Shown here: piece after piece, positions 58,635 to 64,000 of the stretch
Position numbering within the stretch: the stretch's first letter is position 1
Layout of the letters: each line of letters starts with the position of its first letter
Assembly: GCA_019801415.1 (NCBI GenBank)
Contig: JAHVJD010000004.1
Location: forward strand, 124,001 to 188,000
DNA from: Nocardioides marinus
GTDB taxonomy: Bacteria; Pseudomonadota; Alphaproteobacteria; Rhodobacterales; Rhodobacteraceae
Reading direction: 5' to 3'
DNA: 64,000 nt
Notes under the pieces: model-generated
What the model was told of the DNA's origin: nothing
Database searches by the model: none
The model's input: the letters and a program-made list of their open reading frames with translations, nothing else
Position numbers and translations under genes: made by a program

Positions 58635-58680
58635 TTATCTTGATGTCGAGATAACATGTATTGTCTTGACGTCAAGATTA
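58635..58680. promoter_or_regulatory. two MarR-type palindromic operators between the EamA and marR genes
   Basis: Site 1 is TTATCTTGATGTCGAGATAA (58635-58654), whose nine-base arms match at eight positions. Site 2 holds the perfect palindrome TCTTGACGTCAAGA (58664-58677). Their centres are 26 bp apart, in the 75-base gap between divergent starts. The ATCTTGA/TCAAGAT pattern is typical of MarR dimers. I infer repression of both genes. Confidence 0.78.
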
Positions 58681-58699
58681 ATCTCGCTACACCGGAGTC

Positions 58700-59185
58700 A
58701 TGGATCATGTAGATGTCATCACCCAGCAGTGGGAACAGGAGCGGCCGGACCTAGACGTGACGGCCATGGGCGTGATTGGACGGGTTGCACGGTTGCAGCT
58801 GGCCTATCAGCGCGAGATGCAGAAGACCTGGGCCGAATTCGGGTTGAACGCGGCCAAGTTCGACGTGCTGGCAACGCTGCGCCGCGCGGGCGCCCCCTAT
58901 GCGTTGTCGCCGGGGGCGTTGCTGGAGGCAACCATGGTGGCCTCTGGCACGATGACCAACCGGATCGACCGGTTGGCCGCGGACGGGCTGGTAAAGCGCG
59001 AGGTGAACCCGGAGGACAGCCGCAGCTTCCTGATCGGGCTTACCGAGAAAGGTTTTGCACTGATCGACGAGGCGGTCACGGCGCATGTGGAGACGCAGGC
59101 GCGCCTGCTGGCAGGATTGTCCGCCGAAGACGTCGCAGCGCTGCAGACCTTGCTGGGCAAGGCACTGAAGGCTGCGGACAGCTGA
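58700..59185 (+). CDS. MarR-family transcriptional regulator
   Basis: A 161-residue winged-helix repressor. The recognition helix region is MVASGTMTNRIDRLAADGLVKRE, with the wing NPEDSRSFLIGLTEKGFALID (the D-x-R motif is conserved). N- and C-terminal helices would form the dimer interface. It is divergent from an EamA exporter, and two operators lie between them. It probably represses itself and the exporter until a ligand binds. Confidence 0.92.
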   Translation: MDHVDVITQQWEQERPDLDVTAMGVIGRVARLQLAYQREMQKTWAEFGLNAAKFDVLATLRRAGAPYALSPGALLEATMVASGTMTNRIDRLAADGLVKREVNPEDSRSFLIGLTEKGFALIDEAVTAHVETQARLLAGLSAEDVAALQTLLGKALKAADS

Positions 59186-59252
59186 CACAGGCCCGCGGTT
59201 GCGCCTGGTCTTGGGCAGCGGTCGAAAAGACGGGCCGCGTTGGGAGAGCTGA

Positions 59253-59345
59253 TGGCGGCGCGCGCCGCCAGCCGGGGGCGCCCTGGCGGTCCCGGCTGCG
59301 CCCAACGGGCGCGGCGGCACCGTCAGGTGATGTTGCGACGGGCGG
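59253..59345. repeat. GC-rich palindromic block after the marR gene
   Basis: The gap 59186-59378 shows no gene. TGGCGGCGCGCGCCGCCA (59253-59270) is a perfect 18-bp palindrome. GGGCG/CGCCC inverted elements and GCGCCC...GGGCGC follow. The composition and motif style resemble the blocks at 19518-19900 and 33974-34031. Confidence 0.35.
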
Positions 59346-59378
59346 GAGCGCCCGCCTGCGGAGACGGGCGCGGGCCGA

Positions 59379-60371
59379 TCAGACCAGACCGGCGTCCTCC
59401 AGCAGGGCCAGCACATTTGTTTCCGGGCGCGGGCCGATGTGGCGGATCACCTCGCCTGCGCAGATGCACCCCATCCGCGCCGAGATCTCGATGTCCCGAC
59501 CCGTGGCGAGGCCGAACAGGAAGCCGGCTGCGAACTGGTCGCCTGCGCCGGTCGCGTCCACCGGAACGATGGTTTCCACCGGGACGTCGACCCGCTGGTT
59601 GTCCTGGACCACGGTCACCCCGTCGCCGCCGCGGGTGCAGACCATCAGGTCGCAGATCTCCGCGGTCCGGGCCATGGCCTGTTCCAGATCGTCGGTCTCG
59701 AACAGGGCGCAGATCTCGTCCTGGTTGCCGATGACAAAGTCGAGATCATTGCCGATCAGATTCAGGAAATCCTCCCGGTGGCGTTCGACACAGAACGGGT
59801 CGGAGATCGACAGGCCGACGCGCCCGCCGCTTTGGCGGCAGATGCGCGCGGCTTCCATGAAGGCGGTCTTCCCCTTGTCCCGGTCGAAAAGGTAGCCCTC
59901 AAGGAACATGATCTGAGCCGCGCTTGCGGTCTCTTCCGGCACGTCGGCAGAACTCAGCTCTGAGGAAGTGCCGAGATAGGTGTTCAGTGAGCGCTCGCCA
60001 TCGGGCGAGACAAAGATCATCGAGCGCGAGGTGGGCAGCTCGTCGCCCTCGACCGGCGGGTTCACGAAGGCGACGCCCTCGTTGTTCATCGCATCGGCAT
60101 AGAATTTGCCCAAGGTGTCGTCGCGCACCCGGCCGATGAAGGCCGCGTCCAGCCCCAGCGCACCGGCGCCTGCGATGGTGTTGGCCACCGAGCCGCCGGG
60201 GGTCATCACCCGGTTGCCCATCGCGGCATAGAGCTCCTCGCAGCGATCGCGCTCGATCAGCTGCATGATGCCCTTTTCGATACCCTGTTCGGACAGGAAG
60301 GTGTCTTCGCATTGTGAAATCACGTCGACCACGGCATTGCCGATGCCAACCAGCTGATAGGTCTTGGTCAT
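59379..60371 (-). CDS. adenosine kinase-like PfkB-family sugar kinase
   Basis: A 330-residue ribokinase-fold enzyme. The N-terminal signature is GNAVVDVISQCED with PGGSVANTIAGAGALG. The C-terminal PfkB signature is VDATGAGDQFAAGFLFGLATG, with its catalytic aspartate. The sequence pattern is that of alphaproteobacterial adenosine kinases, which phosphorylate adenosine to AMP, but other nucleosides or sugars are possible. It is monocistronic; nth lies upstream on the same strand, 110 bases away. Confidence 0.88.
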   Translation of the reverse strand: MTKTYQLVGIGNAVVDVISQCEDTFLSEQGIEKGIMQLIERDRCEELYAAMGNRVMTPGGSVANTIAGAGALGLDAAFIGRVRDDTLGKFYADAMNNEGVAFVNPPVEGDELPTSRSMIFVSPDGERSLNTYLGTSSELSSADVPEETASAAQIMFLEGYLFDRDKGKTAFMEAARICRQSGGRVGLSISDPFCVERHREDFLNLIGNDLDFVIGNQDEICALFETDDLEQAMARTAEICDLMVCTRGGDGVTVVQDNQRVDVPVETIVPVDATGAGDQFAAGFLFGLATGRDIEISARMGCICAGEVIRHIGPRPETNVLALLEDAGLV

Positions 60372-60481
60372 TGTCTCTCCTTGGGGAATGCGCCCGGCTG
60401 CGGGGCGTCCAGGTCTGGATCAGAGGGGCGGCAGGCCAGGGACGGCGGTTGCCGGGACGATACGGAGGGCGGCTGCGCGGC

Positions 60482-61126
60482 TCACAGGTTTTTGTCCTCG
60501 TACTGGCACAGGTCGCGGATCAGGCAGGTGCCGCACAGTGGCTTGCGGGCCTTGCAGTGGTACCGACCGTGCAGGATCAGCCAGTGGTGCGCGTGCTGCT
60601 GAAAATCGGCCGGGATGTTGTCCTCGATGGCGCGTTCCACCGCGTCCACATCCTTGCCCGGCGCAATCCCCGAGCGGTTGCCGACCCGGAAGATATGGGT
60701 GTCCACTGCCTGCGCCGGTTGCTTCCACCACATGTTCAGCACGACATTGGCGGTCTTGCGGCCAACCCCCGGCAGCGACTGCAGCGCGGCGCGGGAATTG
60801 GGCACCTCGCCGCCGTATTCCTCCACCAGGATGCGCGACAGCTTGATGACGTTCTTGGCCTTGTTGCGGTAGAGACCGATGGTCTTGATATGCTCGATCA
60901 GGCGTTCTTCACCCAAATCCAGCATCTTCTGCGGGGTGTCGGCGATCTTGAACAGCTCGCGGGTCGCCTTGTTGACGCCGGCGTCGGTGGCCTGCGCCGA
61001 CAGCGCCACCGCCACCACCAGCGTGTAGGCGTTGACGTGCTCCAGCTCGCCCTTGGGTTCGGGCTCGGCCGCCTGAAAGCGGGTGAAGATCTCACGCAGG
61101 GTATGGTAATCGAGTTGCTTGGCCAT
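60482..61126 (-). CDS. nth: endonuclease III (base-excision repair glycosylase/lyase)
   Basis: A 214-residue enzyme that removes oxidised pyrimidines and cuts the abasic site. The helix-hairpin-helix is LPGVGRKTANVVLN, with the catalytic lysine; the catalytic aspartate is in AVDTHIFRVGNR. The C-terminal 4Fe-4S cluster has the C-x6-C-x2-C-x5-C spacing in CKARKPLCGTCLIRDLC. Length is typical. The start at 61126 follows AAGGCGCGTC. It is divergent from an Ada-like alkyltransferase, so two DNA-repair genes share one 166-base promoter region. Confidence 0.95.
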   Translation of the reverse strand: MAKQLDYHTLREIFTRFQAAEPEPKGELEHVNAYTLVVAVALSAQATDAGVNKATRELFKIADTPQKMLDLGEERLIEHIKTIGLYRNKAKNVIKLSRILVEEYGGEVPNSRAALQSLPGVGRKTANVVLNMWWKQPAQAVDTHIFRVGNRSGIAPGKDVDAVERAIEDNIPADFQQHAHHWLILHGRYHCKARKPLCGTCLIRDLCQYEDKNL

Positions 61127-61292
61127 GACGCGCCTTATGTACCGTCGAGAGATTAAAGCGCAATTGAAATTGCGCCGTGGGCGTCCCCCCTTGGGGCGGA
61201 GCGTTGCGTCGCCCGGGCCTTTTCGCAAGTTCCGGGTCGCAGGTCGGCGCGCATCGCATTAGCCTGTGGGGCGAAGACAGCAGGTGGCGGAA

Positions 61293-62180
61293 ATGACAGT
61301 CGAGACGCAGGAAACTTCTTATCATTATGGCGTCATGCGCCGTGCGATCGCGCTGATCGACGCGGGCGGCGAGGATCTGACGCTGGAGCAACTGGCCGCC
61401 CGCATGGACATGAGCGCCAGTCATTTCCAACGCGTGTTCTCGGCCTGGGTCGGGGTGTCGCCCAAGCGGTACCAGCAGTATCTGCGGCTGGGACACGCCA
61501 AGAGCCTTTTGCGCGAACGTTTCACCACGCTGGAGGCGGCGCATGCGGTGGGCCTGTCGGGATCGGGGCGGCTGCACGATCTGTTTCTGCGCTGGGAGGC
61601 AATGAGTCCCGGAGAATATGCCCGCAAGGGGCAGGGCTTGCGCATCTTCTGGGGATGGTTCGACAGCCCCTTTGGGACGGCTTTGGCGATGGGGACGACC
61701 AAGGGCATCTGCGGGCTGGCCTTCGCGGCGGAGACCGGCGCGGAGGCCGCCATGCGAGATATGTGCGCCCGTTGGCCGTTGGCAGATTTTGTCGAGGACA
61801 CGACACGGCTGCGGCCGCAGGTCGACGCCATCTTTGCCCAGCGGGGAGAGGCGGCGCTGCATATGATCGGCGCCCCCTTGCAGATCAAGGTCTGGGAGGC
61901 GCTGCTGCGCATCCCGTCGGGCCATGTGACCACCTATTCCGAGCTGGCCCGGGCGATCGGGGCACCGCGAGCGGTGCGGGCAGTGGGCACGGCGGTGGGC
62001 CGCAATCCGGTCAGCTGGCTGATTCCCTGCCACCGGGCCCTGCGCAAGTCGGGCGAATTGGGCGGCTATCACTGGGGGCTGCCGGTGAAACGCGCGATGC
62101 TGGCCTTTGAAGCCGCGCAGGATGACGCCACCCCGCGCGCGCCCGATACGGCGCAGACAGGCCTGCACACCGGCAACTGA
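61293..62180 (+). CDS. AraC-HTH/O6-alkylguanine-DNA alkyltransferase fusion (Ada without N-terminal domain)
   Basis: A 295-residue protein. Residues 10-105 form an AraC-type DNA-binding domain (LTLEQLAARMDMSASHFQRVFSAWVGVSPKRYQ). Residues 120-285 form the alkyltransferase, with the acceptor cysteine in IPCHR and preceding RAVGTAVGRNP. The Ada phosphotriester-accepting N-terminal domain (four zinc cysteines) is missing. It can therefore repair O6-alkylguanine but cannot sense phosphotriesters like E. coli Ada. The start at 61293 is preferred to a GTG at 61266. Divergent from nth. Confidence 0.9.
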   Translation: MTVETQETSYHYGVMRRAIALIDAGGEDLTLEQLAARMDMSASHFQRVFSAWVGVSPKRYQQYLRLGHAKSLLRERFTTLEAAHAVGLSGSGRLHDLFLRWEAMSPGEYARKGQGLRIFWGWFDSPFGTALAMGTTKGICGLAFAAETGAEAAMRDMCARWPLADFVEDTTRLRPQVDAIFAQRGEAALHMIGAPLQIKVWEALLRIPSGHVTTYSELARAIGAPRAVRAVGTAVGRNPVSWLIPCHRALRKSGELGGYHWGLPVKRAMLAFEAAQDDATPRAPDTAQTGLHTGN

Positions 62181-62333
62181 GCCATGGCCGAACCGGGCCA
62201 TGAGGCAGCTTTCAGCGGTATTTCGCCAATCTCTGACAACCTGTCCTTGAGCTTGACGCTCGGCGCCCCGATATTCGGCGGGACAGCCGGACCTGGGGGT
62301 CTGGTGCGTGCAATACAAGAAGGCAGTTTGATT

Positions 62334-62990
62334 ATGCAGATGAAACTCACCTCGGCCGGCCTTGTGACGGCTGCCTTGACCCTTGCGGCCTGTACCGATC
62401 CCGCCACCGTGGCGACGCCCGGAAGCAATACCCAGCAGGGCGCGATCCTGGGGGGCATCATCGGCGCTGGTGTGGGTGCGCTGACCAATGATTCCGATCC
62501 GGGTCTCGGGGCATTGACCGGCGCCGTGGTCGGGGCCACTGCGGGCGGGGTGATCGGTAACCAGCTCGACAAGCAGGAGCGCGAGCTGCGCCAGACACTC
62601 GCAAATGACGAGATCACCATCGTCAACACGGGCGACCGGCTGATCCTGTCGTTCCCGAATGACCTGACCTTTGCCACCGACAGCGCCGCGATTTCGCCTG
62701 CGGTGCAGGGCGACCTGCGCAAGGTGGCCAACAGCCTGGTGCGCTACCCCAACAGCCTGGTGCAGGTGATCGGCCACACCGACAGCGATGGTGCCGCCAG
62801 CTACAACCAGGATCTATCGGTGCGCCGGGCGAATGCGGTGGCCGATCAGATCCAGGCCGGCGGCGTGCCCTATAGCCGTCTGAGCATCATCGGTCGGGGC
62901 GAGGAGCAGCCGGTAGCGTCGAACCTGACACCCGAGGGCAAGGCCCGTAACCGCCGCGTCGAGGTGGTGGTGATTCCGCAGAGCAGCTGA
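62334..62990 (+). CDS. OmpA-family outer-membrane lipoprotein (YiaD-like)
   Basis: A 218-residue lipoprotein. The lipobox LTLAAC gives C20 as lipidation site. A glycine-rich segment (GAILGGIIGAGVGAL and GAVVGATAGGVIGNQLD) at about 36-78 matches the glycine-zipper domain of YiaD-like proteins. The OmpA domain covers about 105-215, with VIGHTDSDGAASYNQDLSVRRANAVADQI (cited by GHTDSDG and LSVRRANAV) binding peptidoglycan. The start at 62334 follows AAGAAGG. It stands alone; a weak hairpin follows near 63023. Confidence 0.92.
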   Translation: MQMKLTSAGLVTAALTLAACTDPATVATPGSNTQQGAILGGIIGAGVGALTNDSDPGLGALTGAVVGATAGGVIGNQLDKQERELRQTLANDEITIVNTGDRLILSFPNDLTFATDSAAISPAVQGDLRKVANSLVRYPNSLVQVIGHTDSDGAASYNQDLSVRRANAVADQIQAGGVPYSRLSIIGRGEEQPVASNLTPEGKARNRRVEVVVIPQSS

Positions 62991-63196
62991 TCGAAAAGCT
63001 GACTGTCACACGTCTTTAGCAGCGGCCTGTCCCACCGGGGCGGGCCGTTGTTGCATCGAGGTCAGAGAGTGCAGCGGGGACTGCTGCCCCGCGCCTGCGG
63101 AATTATGCACATGCGCTGCGCGGCGGCAGCTCTTTCAGCCGGGGCTGGAGTGAATAATGATGGGTGAAGACCAGCAACCTACGTCAGGAACATCCG

Positions 63197-63739
63197 ATGG
63201 CAGATCCCGTCTTGCTCACTATCTCCGGCTCGCTGCGCCAGGACGCCACCAATCGCAAGCTCCTGGCCGAAGCCGCGCGTCTGTTCGGCCCGGCCACCGT
63301 TGTCGAGGCGGAGCTGAGGTTGCCGCTTTACGATGGCGATGACGAGGCTGCCGAAGGAATCCCGGCGTCGGTTCAGACCTTGTCGGACCAGATCGCGGCG
63401 GCGGATGCGGTGCTGATTTCCACGCCGGAATACAACAAGGGGCCGTCGGGCGTTCTCAAGAATGCGCTGGATTGGGTGAGCCGGACCAAGGGCAATCCCT
63501 GGGCAGGCAAGCCCGTAGCGGTGATGTCCGCGGCCGCTGGGCGGGCCGGCGGCGAACAGGCGCAGGCGCTGCTGCGCAGCTTTCTGGTGCCCTTTCAGCC
63601 GCGCGTGATCGCCGGGCCTGCTGTGCATCTGGCCAACTCCCGAAATGAGTTCGACGATGCCGGGCGGCTCATCAGTGAACGCTATCAGGACACGCTGGCG
63701 GTGCTGATGCAGAACCTGCGTGCCGAATTGGCCGACTAA
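63197..63739 (+). CDS. NADPH-dependent FMN reductase family protein
   Basis: A 180-residue flavodoxin-fold oxidoreductase. The FMN phosphate loop is ISGSLRQDATNRKLL. The isoalloxazine loop is STPEYNKGPSGVLKNALDWVSR, the standard motif of the family (chromate, azo and quinone reductases, SsuE). The start at 63197 follows CAGGAA; an ATG 33 bases upstream is less likely. It is convergent with the truncated oxidase at the window end. The physiological acceptor is unknown. Confidence 0.9.
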   Translation: MADPVLLTISGSLRQDATNRKLLAEAARLFGPATVVEAELRLPLYDGDDEAAEGIPASVQTLSDQIAAADAVLISTPEYNKGPSGVLKNALDWVSRTKGNPWAGKPVAVMSAAAGRAGGEQAQALLRSFLVPFQPRVIAGPAVHLANSRNEFDDAGRLISERYQDTLAVLMQNLRAELAD

Positions 63740-63755
63740 GGCCGCGCGGGGCCAT

Positions 63756-64000
63756 TCAGAGGTTGTCTTCGACGCGGAACCCCTGGGGGATGTTGTCGGT
63801 CTCCGCGAGCAGCAGGTCCGCCATCACCTCGGCCATCTTTGGCGCCATGCCAAAACCGATCTTGAAGCCGCCGTTGGCGATGTAGTGGTCCTCTCGTCCC
63901 GGCCAGGCCCCCAGCATCGGCGCGCGGGACTTGGCCCGTGGGCGCACCCCGGCCCAGCGTTCGATGACCTCGGCCCCGTGCAGCACGGGTACCGCCGCGC
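63756..64000 (-). CDS. FAD-dependent amine/D-amino-acid oxidase, C-terminal part (5' end outside window)
   Basis: The last 81 residues or so of a DAO-family flavoprotein. The visible piece has RWAGVRPRAKSRAPMLGAWPG and NGGFKIGFGMAPKMAEVMADLLL. This is the substrate and FAD C-terminal end seen in DadA, glycine oxidase and sarcosine-oxidase-like proteins. The frame stays open to the window edge, so the gene continues upstream. A role in amine breakdown would fit the creatinase and betaine enzymes of this window, but the substrate cannot be read from this fragment. Confidence 0.82.
   Translation of the reverse strand, partial: AAVPVLHGAEVIERWAGVRPRAKSRAPMLGAWPGREDHYIANGGFKIGFGMAPKMAEVMADLLLAETDNIPQGFRVEDNL

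Noticed and set aside
57797-58654. 285-codon plus-strand frame opposite the EamA gene
   Set aside because: Gln/Arg/His-rich mirror of a membrane protein gene, a common artefact.
58348-59895. 515-codon plus-strand open frame across EamA, marR and the kinase
   Set aside because: It covers three recognised genes on both strands and has no coding character.

Overview
This 64 kb window is a gene-dense, GC-rich (by eye about 64%) stretch of ordinary alphaproteobacterial chromosome. Gene content and close protein resemblance point to the Rhodobacteraceae, most likely the Roseobacter group (Phaeobacter/Ruegeria/Leisingera-like). The evidence includes a Rhodobacter-type PmtA, a Paracoccus-like aromatic aminotransferase, a glycine betaine Rieske monooxygenase, DUF1523, a GT14/sulfotransferase pair, and a ROSE-type heat-shock leader. 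I see no rRNA, tRNA, CRISPR array, insertion sequence or prophage. Both window edges cut genes: glcF on the left and a DadA-like oxidase on the right.

Layout. 0-8.5 kb: end of glcF, two tandem secreted trypsin-like proteases, an Hsp20 gene with a sigma-32-like promoter and RNA thermometer, a large secreted phytase-like/beta-propeller protein, gabD and an alpha/beta hydrolase. 8.7-17 kb: creatinase, a PRMT7/9-like arginine methyltransferase, the phosphatidylethanolamine/phosphatidylcholine pair pssA-pmtA, a small membrane protein with DUF1523, and gbcAB (glycine betaine demethylation) behind a 548-nt structured leader. 17-20 kb: a GT14 glycosyltransferase divergent from a PAPS sulfotransferase, then a hairpin-rich noncoding block. 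20-29.5 kb: ilvD, benE divergent from an XRE-cupin regulator with two palindromic operators, a DMT exporter, smpB, an unknown protein, a secreted LRR protein, sseA and tyrB. 29.7-35.6 kb: glnK-amtB, a class A PBP and mlaA-mlaC. 35.7-38.8 kb: a type I secretion ATPase and adaptor without substrate or outer-membrane gene. 39-51 kb: the ridA-GDPD-FemAB-like-PCD operon, a peroxiredoxin, ferredoxin reductase-rsmD, a HAD phosphatase, map, an MscS channel, sfsA, a MoaB/CinA-like protein, GNAT, a peroxidase-related protein and an OmpA protein. 51-64 kb: LysR divergent from NIPSNAP-ABM, ZntB, PfpI, fadH, rppH, an EamA/MarR divergent pair with two operators, adenosine kinase, nth divergent from an Ada-like protein, an OmpA lipoprotein, an FMN reductase and the truncated oxidase.

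How the genes work together. Several loci concern uptake and breakdown of small nitrogen compounds and osmolytes (creatinase, gbcAB, gabD, glnK-amtB, tyrB). Others build or maintain the envelope (pssA-pmtA, mlaAC, PBP, OmpA proteins, GT14/sulfotransferase) or handle repair and RNA quality control (nth, Ada-like, smpB, rppH, rsmD). No single large novel island is visible. The most rewarding signals are regulatory: the ROSE-like thermometer of hsp20, the paired operators at benE/XRE and EamA/MarR, and the leader upstream of gbcA. The PRMT-like enzyme and the GT14-sulfotransferase pair are the most unusual protein-level observations.
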